From contig NZ_WGDD01000014.1 in the NCBI RefSeq assembly GCF_015493435.1, positions 1 to 64,000 of the forward strand: 64,000 nucleotides of DNA, given 5' to 3'. Positions within the stretch are counted from its first letter, which is position 1; every line of letters begins with the position of its first letter. Source of the stretch: Sulfurovum sp. Its GTDB lineage: Bacteria > Campylobacterota > Campylobacteria > Campylobacterales > Sulfurovaceae. The position numbers were made by a program, and so were the translations under genes. The notes beneath the pieces were generated by a model, which worked only from the letters and a program-made list of their open reading frames with translations, was not told the DNA's origin and searched no databases. This document shows positions 1 through 8,048 of this stretch, piece after piece.

Positions 1-821
1 CCCACATCTTCGGAGTTTTTTAAATACCACAGCACGGTTTCTTTTTTAAAAGCATTGTCCGTAACAGCTTTCAGTCCTGTCTGCTTTGTAATATTTCTGG
101 CTAAATCAGCGGCAGATATGTTTTTCTCTGCTTTTGCCATAATGAATGTAATATATCTGTTCTCTCCGGGATTGAGTCGTTTGAAATTCGACTGTGTTGT
201 GTACATCAGCGGTCTTGGCGGGAATCTGGGGATGGTGGAAGAGACACCGCTCACAACGACTCTTTTATCATTAATGATCAGTGTGTCTCCGTATCGCAGT
301 TTTCGTGTAGGTACATTGAGATGTACGCCGTCATAAGGCCACATATCTTTTGTATACATCGGTGTCTGAAGTTTATCTTTGGTTCCGCCGCTGTCGACGA
401 TGACGCTCTGGGGTATATGAAGCAGTGTGGTACTCAGACCGCCTCCGGGCCTTGGGGTTCCGCTCAGTGTACCGTCATCTACACCGATCATCTGAAAGGA
501 CTGGAAGTGTCCGTTTGGAAATCTGGCGGTGACATCACCCAGATACAGAGGTACAGCATAACTCACTCCTTTGACACTGCGCACAAGCCCCAGAGCACCA
601 TCACTCATATTGATCGTTGCTTCTGTCGAATGCACTGCCGGGTCCATCACCCAGATACTGGCGGTGGGATTTTCGCTTACCAGCGCAAAACCCCTGGTCA
701 TGAAGCCTGCAAAATAGGACATTGCGAAGGTTACCAGAAACGCAGTAAACCCGATGCCTGTAAAAAGTCCCAGAAATTTGGTTCTGTCATGCATCAGCAT
801 TTTGACTGCCACTTCAAACAT
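1..821 (-). CDS. ABC transporter permease, FtsX/MacB/DevC type (3' end outside window)
   Basis: Partial gene: it starts at the ATG at 821, directly after the stop codon of the upstream membrane-fusion gene, and runs off the left edge with 273 residues visible. The protein opens with a cytoplasmic stretch (MFEVAVKMLMHDRTKFLG) and a membrane segment at about residues 18-40, followed by a large extracytoplasmic domain with a MacB-like periplasmic core pattern (an N-P-T-A-S-I-W-V-M-D stretch, later a G-D-T-L-I-I-N-D stretch). This is the usual layout of DevC/FtsX permeases, whose other membrane segments lie at the C-terminus and are not seen here. With the ATPase and HlyD-type protein upstream it forms a three-gene exporter, ATPase-adaptor-permease. 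The substrate cannot be told from the sequence. Expression probably comes from the TTTCAT-box promoter at 2429-2461. Confidence 0.85.
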   Translation of the reverse strand, partial: MFEVAVKMLMHDRTKFLGLFTGIGFTAFLVTFAMSYFAGFMTRGFALVSENPTASIWVMDPAVHSTEATINMSDGALGLVRSVKGVSYAVPLYLGDVTARFPNGHFQSFQMIGVDDGTLSGTPRPGGGLSTTLLHIPQSVIVDSGGTKDKLQTPMYTKDMWPYDGVHLNVPTRKLRYGDTLIINDKRVVVSGVSSTIPRFPPRPLMYTTQSNFKRLNPGENRYITFIMAKAEKNISAADLARNITKQTGLKAVTDNAFKKETVLWYLKNSEDV

Positions 822-1718
822 TTATTTTTCCTGCTCAGGGGTCTGGATAAAGACATCCAGCTGTTCTCCCACATAAAGAGGGAATGTTTTGGTTCTTTCG
901 GCTGCATAAATAACTTGCAGCACACGTGTATCGGTTCGCTCTGTACTGCGCCCTGTCAAGTTTGTTTTCGGCACGACATAAGGAATGGTATAGGCGTATT
1001 TCAAGCCGATATTTTTTTTAGTATTTCCGCGTAAGTATGCGACTGCTTTTGTTCCTGGTTTGAATTTTGAAATATCATACTCATTGATGCTGACACGTAC
1101 ATTGACCCGCTCACTCCCAATGAGAAGAGCATTTGAGCGGCTGTCAAAAAAATCTCCCCTGCTTATCTCAGATCTCAATACTATGCCGTCTATGGGACTG
1201 TACACCTTATATAGATTTGACTGTTCTTTCAGGGCAGCCAGTTTTGTTTTGGACACTTCCAGCAGCTCTTTTGCTTCATGAAAATGATCCTGTGCCTGCA
1301 TGTATTTTTCTTTCGTAACCATTTGAGGAGAGACATTTTTGAAATTTTCTATCAGCTCGAAGTGATGTTTTGCACTGATGAATGTTGCCTCAGCAGCTTT
1401 GATACCTGCCTGTGCGATCAGAATATTCGACTGCAAAAGGGTATCATCCATTTCAAAAAGCAGCATTCCTTTCTGTATTTTCTCCCCGCTTTGTACATAA
1501 ACCGCTTTGACAATACCGGAGAAAGAGGAACTTACCGCAATATTTTTGCTTTTTGCCTCTACGATCCCCGTACCTGCTATAAAAGAGTTAAAAGGCAGTT
1601 TCACTGAAGGGATGGCAACGGTACCGGATGATTTTAGCATATCATCGTAAAACATAGCAGCAATGCCGATACCTACACCGATAAGTGAGAATATAATCCA
1701 TATATAAAATTTTTTCAT
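822..1718 (-). CDS. HlyD/DevB-type periplasmic adaptor (membrane fusion protein) of the ABC exporter
   Basis: 298-residue periplasmic adaptor. It has one N-terminal membrane anchor (about residues 4-24), a lipoyl-like half-motif near 65-92 (V-Q-S-G-E-K-I-Q-K-G-M-L-L-F), a helical hairpin around 95-175 and a second half-motif after 'VYSPIDGIVLRSEISRGD'. The family bridges an inner-membrane transporter to an outer-membrane channel or accepts the cargo. The start ATG overlaps the ATPase stop codon (ATGA) and the stop abuts the permease ATG, so the three genes are translationally coupled. No TolC-like gene belongs to this operon; the TolC family gene at 9102-10304 could serve both systems, but that is inference. 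It is DevB-like rather than RND-like because of its ABC partners. Confidence 0.88.
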   Translation of the reverse strand: MKKFYIWIIFSLIGVGIGIAAMFYDDMLKSSGTVAIPSVKLPFNSFIAGTGIVEAKSKNIAVSSSFSGIVKAVYVQSGEKIQKGMLLFEMDDTLLQSNILIAQAGIKAAEATFISAKHHFELIENFKNVSPQMVTKEKYMQAQDHFHEAKELLEVSKTKLAALKEQSNLYKVYSPIDGIVLRSEISRGDFFDSRSNALLIGSERVNVRVSINEYDISKFKPGTKAVAYLRGNTKKNIGLKYAYTIPYVVPKTNLTGRSTERTDTRVLQVIYAAERTKTFPLYVGEQLDVFIQTPEQEK

Positions 1719-2422
1719 CTATTTTTTTCCACCTTGATGATTCTTCCATCTTCCATTTGTGCGATCCTGTCTGCATATTTATATACCCGTTCATCATGTG
1801 TCACGACGATCATGGTTACACCGTGTTCTTTGGTCAGTTTCTTTAAAAGTTCCATGACCATCTGTCCGGACTTGTGGTCCAGACTGCTTGTAGGTTCATC
1901 ACAGATCACCAGTCTGGGTGTATGTACCAGTGCCCTGGCTATGGCGACCTTCTGCTGCTGTCCGCCGCTCAGATTACCCGGAAGAACATGTTCTTTTGAT
2001 TCCAAATCCACCGCTTTTAACATTTTGTATGAACGGGAGAATGCCGTTGTTTTATTGGTACCGAAGATGGTAAGAGGCAGGGCTGTGTTCTCCGCAGCCG
2101 TGAGTGCAGGAATAAGATTGAATGCCTGAAATACAAAGCCGATCTCTTTGCCTCTAAAAGCAGTTTTTTCTGCATCGCTCATTGCAGAAAAATCGTGGCC
2201 CAGAACAATGCACCTGCCGCTGTCAAAACCAAGCAGGGCAGTAATTACCGATACAAAGGTCGTTTTGCCGCAGCCCGAAGGCCCCACCAGCATAAGCAGT
2301 TCATTTTCATAGACATCAAGACTTATACCCTGTAACGCTTTGACCTCTGTCTCGCCTGAATTATATGTTTTTACGATATCAGTACACTGTAGTGCAATGT
2401 TTCTGCTGTTGTCTGTTGTCAT
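1715..2422 (-). CDS. ABC transporter ATP-binding protein (MacB/LolD/DevA type)
   Basis: 235-residue ATPase that powers the exporter encoded with it. Walker A is GPSGCGKT near residues 47-54, the signature is LSGGQQQK near 150, and Walker B is LVICDEPTSSLD near 170, followed by a switch His (VVTHDE). The set matches the MacB/LolD/DevA family. An upstream in-frame TTG at 2428 could also be read as a start, but it lies directly against the -10 box. The ATG at 2422 sits exactly 6 nt after TATAAT (2429-2434) with no Shine-Dalgarno, so the message is probably leaderless. Its promoter carries a TTTCAT-N5-TTTCAT box shared back-to-back with the divergent DedA-PAP2-LssY gene. First gene of the operon. 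Confidence 0.92.
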   Translation of the reverse strand: MTTDNSRNIALQCTDIVKTYNSGETEVKALQGISLDVYENELLMLVGPSGCGKTTFVSVITALLGFDSGRCIVLGHDFSAMSDAEKTAFRGKEIGFVFQAFNLIPALTAAENTALPLTIFGTNKTTAFSRSYKMLKAVDLESKEHVLPGNLSGGQQQKVAIARALVHTPRLVICDEPTSSLDHKSGQMVMELLKKLTKEHGVTMIVVTHDERVYKYADRIAQMEDGRIIKVEKNR

Positions 2423-2428
2423 AGGCAA

Positions 2429-2499
2429 ATTATAGTCGATGAAAATGAAATGAGGATGAAAATTTCTTTCATCCTCATTTCATTTTGAATGTTTATAAT
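2429..2499. promoter_or_regulatory. Divergent promoter with perfect 20-bp inverted repeat of TTTCAT boxes
   Basis: The arms at 2442-2461 and 2467-2486 are perfect reverse complements of each other, separated by 5 bp (ATTTC). Each arm holds TTTCAT-CCTCA-TTTCAT reading outwards (boxes 2445-2461 minus strand, 2467-2483 plus strand). Exactly 10 bp after each box lies TATAAT: 2429-2434 for the ABC exporter (minus) and 2494-2499 for the DedA fusion (plus). No TTGACA is present; the distal TTTCAT occupies the -35 zone. This fits an activator of the OmpR/PhoB family. It is not a terminator because both flanking genes point away from it. Confidence 0.82.
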
Positions 2500-2527
2500 G
2501 AACTAAAATTCACCAAACGGATCATAT

Positions 2528-4555
2528 ATGTCAGATATACTGAATCATTCTATTTTGCCCTTTATTGAGCATTTCAAACATTATGTCGTATGGATCGCCT
2601 TCTTTGCCGCCTTTGGCGAGACGCTGATCGGTTTAGGTTTTTTGCTGCCCGGTTCAACCTTCCTGCTTCTTCTTGGTGTTCTGGCGGGGCAGGGATATTT
2701 TGATATTGGTATATTGCTCTTATTTGCAGTAACGGGAGCTTATATAGGGGATATCACCAATTATTATATCGGTAAACACTACGGTTCTTCTTTACTGGAT
2801 AAAACATGGATCCCTTTCTCCGGTGAGCAGCTCAGGAGAGCACAGCAATTTTTAAATACACACGGTGCAAAATCTGTTTTTCTGGCTCGTTTTCTGCCGG
2901 CGCTGAAAGAGAGTGTTCCTTTTCTTGCAGGTTCTTTGAAAATGCAACGGAGCAAGTTCCTTTTTTGGGATTTTTTTGGTGCTATCGGCTGGAGTTTGGA
3001 GTTTATAGGTGTAGGCTATCTCTTTTCGGCATCACTTTCCCTTGCACAGATATGGATGAGCCGTACGCTTACTGTCCTTGTGATACTCATTTTCCTTTTT
3101 GTACTTCTCTATCTTTTGAAACAATTTATTGTAAACAATGCACACTCAGCCAAAATAGTACTTCTTTCACTCTGGAATTCTTTTTTGCAAAATCCTTTTG
3201 TATCAGGGGGGATAAAATCACATCCAAAATCCACAGCATTCATCAAAAGCCGTTTTGACCAAACAACATTTTATGGATTGCCGCTTACATTGCTTAGCGT
3301 TGCATTTATATCGGTTTTAGCACTTTTTGCCGGTATTGTCGAAGATTTTCTCAGCCGGGATCCGATCGTTTACGTTGATCATATTGTTGCAAACCTCATG
3401 GTAGGATGGAGAACGCCGGAAATGATCACCTTCTTTACCTGGGTCACCTATCTTGGTACGAAAGAGATTGTGCTGCTTTTCCTTGCATCGGCTACTGTTA
3501 TTTTGTTTTTGTATAAAAAATATAATGATCTTATTGCACTCTATTTTTCTTTCGCGGGGTCAGCTGTTTTTCTCTACCTGGGTAAACTCGCTTTTCACCG
3601 CCCGCGGCCGGAGACAGCACTCTATTTTGAGTCTTCCTTCTCGTTTCCAAGCGGGCATGCCACAATTGCTGTAGCATTTTACGGATTTTTAGGCTATTTG
3701 CTAATACGCCATGTCGATAAATTTAAAAACAAGATCAATCTCTTTTTTGTTACGACAATACTGGTTCTGCTGATAGGCTTAAGCCGTATTTATCTCGGAG
3801 AGCACTATCTCAGCGATGTTTATAGCGGATACTTAATAGGAACGTTATGGGTAATCACGGCTATTGCCTTGCTGCAGTGGCTCTCATGTAAAAAGTTTTT
3901 TACTCAGGGAAAGCCATTTGGTAAAGCAAAAACAATCAGTATTACGCTGATTTTCATTACCGCAGGTTTGTATGTTCTTTTTGGTTTTAAATTTCATTAT
4001 ACACTTGCCACCCCTCCCAAAATAAATACAGTCAAACTTGACAGGCTCAAAATGTTATTTGACAAAAGTTCCAATAGATTTGCCAAAAATATCTTCGGAC
4101 TTGACGCGCAGCCGATCAATATTGTCCTGACGTCTGATCAAAAGGAAGATATCTGTAGTGTTTTAAAAAAAGCCGGATGGAAAGATGGAAGTGAGATACA
4201 AAGTCTCAATATTCCTCTCTTTTGGCAGGCAAAAGAACCGATCTGCAGTTTGAATATGAAAAGAAAAAAAAGATTTTATCTGCTAAAAATCTGGCGTACC
4301 GATGTATCCTGTAAAGGCAAAAAAGTATACGTTGCCGGTGCGAATGCTATCACCGGAAAACAGTGGGGTATCATACCGGTTTTCATCACAGATATGGATG
4401 AAGCAAAAGCATTCGTTGTGAAAGAGCTCCATGAGAATACAAATATAAAAAGAGATAAACCTATTCAGGTAAATGCACCTTTTGTCAAAGAGAATCTTTT
4501 TGGGAACTCCTATTTTAGCGATGGGAAGATAGAGGTATTGTCTTTGGAAAAATAA
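2528..4555 (+). CDS. DedA - PAP2 phosphatase - LssY_C triple-domain membrane protein
   Basis: 675-residue inner-membrane fusion. Residues about 15-195 are a DedA/SNARE-associated domain (lipid scramblase/flippase family), with the pattern F-L-A-R-F-L-P-A near 118-125. Residues about 240-455 are a PAP2 acid phosphatase with a complete active site: KLAFHRPRP at 353-361, PSGH at 374-377 and SRIYLGEHYLSD at 419-430. Residues about 500-675 match the LssY C-terminal domain. PAP2 enzymes dephosphorylate undecaprenyl pyrophosphate, phosphatidate or lipid A phosphates at the periplasmic face. Joining a DedA carrier to a phosphatase suggests coupled flipping and dephosphorylation of an undecaprenyl or phospholipid substrate, which is inference. 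Promoter: TTTCAT box 2467-2483 with TATAAT at 2494-2499. It belongs to the same putative regulon as the RND pump and the two-component systems. Confidence 0.9.
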   Translation: MSDILNHSILPFIEHFKHYVVWIAFFAAFGETLIGLGFLLPGSTFLLLLGVLAGQGYFDIGILLLFAVTGAYIGDITNYYIGKHYGSSLLDKTWIPFSGEQLRRAQQFLNTHGAKSVFLARFLPALKESVPFLAGSLKMQRSKFLFWDFFGAIGWSLEFIGVGYLFSASLSLAQIWMSRTLTVLVILIFLFVLLYLLKQFIVNNAHSAKIVLLSLWNSFLQNPFVSGGIKSHPKSTAFIKSRFDQTTFYGLPLTLLSVAFISVLALFAGIVEDFLSRDPIVYVDHIVANLMVGWRTPEMITFFTWVTYLGTKEIVLLFLASATVILFLYKKYNDLIALYFSFAGSAVFLYLGKLAFHRPRPETALYFESSFSFPSGHATIAVAFYGFLGYLLIRHVDKFKNKINLFFVTTILVLLIGLSRIYLGEHYLSDVYSGYLIGTLWVITAIALLQWLSCKKFFTQGKPFGKAKTISITLIFITAGLYVLFGFKFHYTLATPPKINTVKLDRLKMLFDKSSNRFAKNIFGLDAQPINIVLTSDQKEDICSVLKKAGWKDGSEIQSLNIPLFWQAKEPICSLNMKRKKRFYLLKIWRTDVSCKGKKVYVAGANAITGKQWGIIPVFITDMDEAKAFVVKELHENTNIKRDKPIQVNAPFVKENLFGNSYFSDGKIEVLSLEK

Positions 4556-4579
4556 GAGAAGATCATTTTTTCCTATGGA

Positions 4580-4900
4580 TCAATCGTCGTCTTTACTTTT
4601 GAGTACTTTCGCTGTAACCGGATCGACAAGTACTTCCATCTTTTTACCGTTTCGGGCAATAATTTTGATCTTATAGACGAGATAGTCATCTTCTTCATCG
4701 AGTTTTGCCTTTACAACCTGGCCGTTAACACTTTTTTTTGCCGCTTCGATCGCCTGGATCATGGAGACAGTCACTTTGTGCATGGCTTTCTTTTCAGATT
4801 CGAAAAGTCCTACTTTGATAGAACTTATAATATCGTCAGCCATAGCCGAAGAGCTGAAAAGCACACCAGAAACAAGGCTGGATAAGAGAATTTTTTTCAT
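4580..4900 (-). CDS. Periplasmic PepSY-domain protein
   Basis: 106 residues. A Sec signal peptide (about residues 1-21, ending ...SSSAMA-DD) precedes one PepSY domain with the typical run: M-I-Q-A-I-E-A-A-K near 47-55, G-Q-V-V-K-A-K-L near 60-67, Y-L-V-Y-K-I-K-I near 73-80, and a closing V-D-P-V-T-A-K-V-L. Small exported PepSY proteins are often found beside two-component systems and are thought to modulate sensors or proteases. The start is supported by an AAGGAATAAAC ribosome-binding stretch. It is transcribed alone from its own TTTCAT-box promoter, downstream of the RND operon. It is a shorter relative of the PepSY protein at 12344-12754. Confidence 0.88.
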   Translation of the reverse strand: MKKILLSSLVSGVLFSSSAMADDIISSIKVGLFESEKKAMHKVTVSMIQAIEAAKKSVNGQVVKAKLDEEDDYLVYKIKIIARNGKKMEVLVDPVTAKVLKSKDDD

Positions 4901-4929
4901 GTTTATTCCTTCGTTTGATTTATACCTAT

Positions 4930-4962
4930 ACTATACAATTTTAAGATGAAACAAAAATGAAA
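4930..4962 (-). promoter_or_regulatory. TTTCAT-box promoter of the PepSY gene
   Basis: On the minus strand TTTCAT-TTTTG-TTTCAT (4946-4962) is followed by 10 bp and TATAGT (4930-4935). Spacing is identical to the eight other promoters of this set. Confidence 0.8.
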
Positions 4963-4988
4963 GTATACATAGTAACATATTGTAGAAA

Positions 4989-7900
4989 CTATAGTTTGGT
5001 TCTATAGAGATAAAGCCAATAAAAAAACAGCGGTATGACAAACAGATTTACCACAATAGCAAAAAAGAGTCCGCCCATAATGGCGATCGCCATATCCTGT
5101 ATGATCTGTGTGCCGCTGCCTATTGCCAGTGCGACGGGCAGCAGGGCAAAGGCGTTGGAGAACATGGTCATCAGTACCGGACGAATCCTAACAGCGATGG
5201 CATCTACTATTCGTTTTTTCTCGTCGGTATCACCGGCTATATTCATGTGATAGAAATCGTAGATGAGAACATTGTTGTTGATGACGATGCTGAGGACTAT
5301 CAGCATACCCATAAAAGCAGTGATATCCAGAGGCTTTCCGGTAAGCTTCAGTGCCAGGAAAACACCCGTCAATGTGACCAAAAGTGCTATGAGTATAGAA
5401 AATGAGGTGCGAAGTGAACTGAAGTTCAAAAGCAATCCTGTAAAAATGATGATAATCGCAAACAAAATAACATATCCCATCTCTTTGAAAGATTGTTGCT
5501 GCTCTTTGTAAAAACCGCTGATATCGGTGGTGATATCGCTTGGCAGTTTGGCAGAAGAAAGGGTTTCTTTGATGTGTCCAACTACAGCTGACATATCATT
5601 GCCCATAAATCGGATACCCAGGATACAAACCGGAGAGAGGTTGTAGTGTGTAATTTCAGCTACTTTATTTTTATAGGTGATCGTGGCAACATAATTCAAG
5701 GGTATATTTTTGCCCAGTTTGGGTGAAAATACAAGCAACTCTTTTTGTAGATAGGCAATAGGATCAACCCTCGGACGACTCATAAGGACACGAATATTGA
5801 TAAGCTTCTCCCCTTGTGCCACAGAGGCCACAACCCTGCCGTAATACATAGCCCTAATCTGTGTTGCCAGTGTCTGCTCATTAATACCATATAATGCGAG
5901 GGCATTATCTTTAAGGCGTACATTAATGGCAGGGGAAGCATAGGAAGTAAGGACATTTACTTCTTCTACATCTTTGATAGGTTTCAGCTTCTCTTTAAGG
6001 CGATACCCCTGTTGTATCAGCTCGTCAGGATTGGGGCCGAAAAGATGTACCGATATAGGTGCATCTGCTCCCATAATGTCTCCAAGTCTGTCTTCAAGGA
6101 CTTGAGAAAGCCCCAGTTCCTCCAGATTGGGTACGGCATGCTCTATCTCATGACGCAGTTGTTCGATGACTTCAAAGGCACTTCTGCTGCGCTTTTTTTT
6201 GAGTGTCACCAAGAAATCTCCCTGATTGGGTTGTGTAGAGACTTGCCCCAGAGAGGTTCCGATACGGAGTGTCCATCCTTTGACCTCAGGCGTATTATCG
6301 AGTATTTTGCCCACAGTCATAAACTCATCTTTGCTCTGTCCCAGTGAAGTACCCGGAGGCAGTACCATGTCCACAACAACATTTCCTTCATCCCATTTGG
6401 GCAGGAAAGTAGAGGGGATAGTTTTGTAAAGGAAAAAGCTCAATACGAAGGCAGAGATGAGGATAGGTATGGATATCCAGGCATGGTTCATCATCTTTGT
6501 CAAAAAGCGTTTGTATCGCTCTACCATAGGCTCCATAAAGTCTTTTTTTGTTTTTGGTTCATTGGGAAGTGCAACAAAAGCAATGATGGGAGTCAGGAAA
6601 ATAGCGATCACCTGAGAGATCACATAGGTGATCACCAACACAAAAGCCAGCTGTTTAAAAAAGAGTCCTACCACACCGCTCACCAGCAACAGCGGTACAA
6701 ATATCAATGTAGCAAGCAGTGTTGCCACTGCCATGATCGGCAAAATCTCTTTCGCACCGCGGATCACGGCTTCCTGTTTTGAAACTCCTTTTTTAAAGTG
6801 CCTTTCAATGTTTTCGATCACAATGATCATCTGATCTATCAAACCGCCAAGTGCTGCAGCCATACCGCCGAGTGAAAAGATATTGAAATCAATACCTCCA
6901 AGCTTCATCCCCACCATGGTAATAAGAAATGTAACAGGAATAACAAGCAGAGAGACAAGTGAAAGTTTTACCTGTCTTAAAAAGAAAAACACCACCAAAA
7001 CAGCGATGATACCACCGAGTATGATGGCATCCCTTACACTGTTGACCGCCTCTTTGATAAAATCGGTACCATCATAGTAATTGACGATCTTGATATCTTC
7101 TTTTTGAAGTGCAGGTGCCAGCTCTTTTAATTTTTCATCAAACTTTTTTGCGACATCTATGGCATTGGCATTGGGCTGTCTTAAAAGATTGAAAACCACT
7201 GAATTTTTAAATCCTGTGGCGGCACTGGTGGCCTTGACGGGATTTGTTCTCTCTATAAGCAGTGCAATATCACTCAACTTCACAGATTTTTGATTTGGCA
7301 GTGCAATATCAAGATCCAGTAATTTAGAAGCATCTTCGCTTTTTTGATAAAGTGAAAGAACATACTGTTTATGATAATCCTCAATAAGCTCCATAAACTC
7401 TATGAGATTTTGCGCTTTGAGCTGGTCGATGATCGTTTGCACATCCAGTCCGTATGCTCTTACCTTTTTTGCATCGAGCAGGAGTTTGTATTCACTCCAT
7501 GCCGGTGCTTTTATCTGTATATCATAGACTCCCGGGATAGAGAGCAGTACCGGTTTGAGTTCATAGTAAAGTTTCTCTGTCAATTTTGCACGTGATAATG
7601 AATTGGAACCGATAGCATAGATAGAGACAGGGTAGATACTCGGTGTCGCCTGACGTATGGTTATGGAGGCAGAAGCAGGAATACGGTTTTTGATATCTGC
7701 TATACGGGCCTGAACCAGCTGGTATGCAAGATAAGGGTCGATATTCCAGTTGAAATAGAGACTGATATCGGTAGAACCGATAGAGGTGGAAGAGACTATC
7801 TTCTCGACATCCTGTACTGTTTTAAGCGCTTCTTCGCTGGGCTTGGTCACGGAGAAAAGCATCTGTTTGATAGGCGCATAGCCATTTTCAATACTCACTT

Positions 7901-8048
7901 CGATGCGTGGGAAAAAGACATTCGGGAAAACACCTTTGGGGATAGAAAAGGAGAGTTTGTAGCCGACAGCAGCCAGCAAAAAAACAACGATAAAAATCGC
8001 CAGTTTATTTTTCAGGATATAGAGGAAAAAACCTTTTTGCTCTTTCAT
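4989..8048 (-). CDS. RND family efflux transporter, inner-membrane pump
   Basis: 1019-residue RND pump, normal length for AcrB/CzcA proteins. A first membrane helix (about 12-33) is followed by a large periplasmic domain, a helix bundle (about 335-500), a second periplasmic domain and a C-terminal bundle (about 850-1015). The TM4 relay stretch is G-G-L-I-D-Q-M-I-I-V-I-E-N (401-413): only one acidic residue, where AcrB has two adjacent Asp. The matching TM10 region reads S-I-V-I-N-N-N-V-L-I, without the AcrB Lys. This is closer to the heavy-metal (CzcA-like) relay than to the drug (HAE1) type, but the substrate cannot be assigned. It is the last gene of a tolC-adaptor-pump operon, overlaps the adaptor by 4 nt, and is driven from the TTTCAT promoter at 10332-10364. 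Confidence 0.92.
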   Translation of the reverse strand: MKEQKGFFLYILKNKLAIFIVVFLLAAVGYKLSFSIPKGVFPNVFFPRIEVSIENGYAPIKQMLFSVTKPSEEALKTVQDVEKIVSSTSIGSTDISLYFNWNIDPYLAYQLVQARIADIKNRIPASASITIRQATPSIYPVSIYAIGSNSLSRAKLTEKLYYELKPVLLSIPGVYDIQIKAPAWSEYKLLLDAKKVRAYGLDVQTIIDQLKAQNLIEFMELIEDYHKQYVLSLYQKSEDASKLLDLDIALPNQKSVKLSDIALLIERTNPVKATSAATGFKNSVVFNLLRQPNANAIDVAKKFDEKLKELAPALQKEDIKIVNYYDGTDFIKEAVNSVRDAIILGGIIAVLVVFFFLRQVKLSLVSLLVIPVTFLITMVGMKLGGIDFNIFSLGGMAAALGGLIDQMIIVIENIERHFKKGVSKQEAVIRGAKEILPIMAVATLLATLIFVPLLLVSGVVGLFFKQLAFVLVITYVISQVIAIFLTPIIAFVALPNEPKTKKDFMEPMVERYKRFLTKMMNHAWISIPILISAFVLSFFLYKTIPSTFLPKWDEGNVVVDMVLPPGTSLGQSKDEFMTVGKILDNTPEVKGWTLRIGTSLGQVSTQPNQGDFLVTLKKKRSRSAFEVIEQLRHEIEHAVPNLEELGLSQVLEDRLGDIMGADAPISVHLFGPNPDELIQQGYRLKEKLKPIKDVEEVNVLTSYASPAINVRLKDNALALYGINEQTLATQIRAMYYGRVVASVAQGEKLINIRVLMSRPRVDPIAYLQKELLVFSPKLGKNIPLNYVATITYKNKVAEITHYNLSPVCILGIRFMGNDMSAVVGHIKETLSSAKLPSDITTDISGFYKEQQQSFKEMGYVILFAIIIIFTGLLLNFSSLRTSFSILIALLVTLTGVFLALKLTGKPLDITAFMGMLIVLSIVINNNVLIYDFYHMNIAGDTDEKKRIVDAIAVRIRPVLMTMFSNAFALLPVALAIGSGTQIIQDMAIAIMGGLFFAIVVNLFVIPLFFYWLYLYRTKL

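Noticed and set aside
2442-2486. Long inverted repeat read as a transcription terminator
   Set aside because: It lies between two divergent genes, at fixed distance from both -10 boxes, and is built of direct TTTCAT repeats; a shared operator explains it better.
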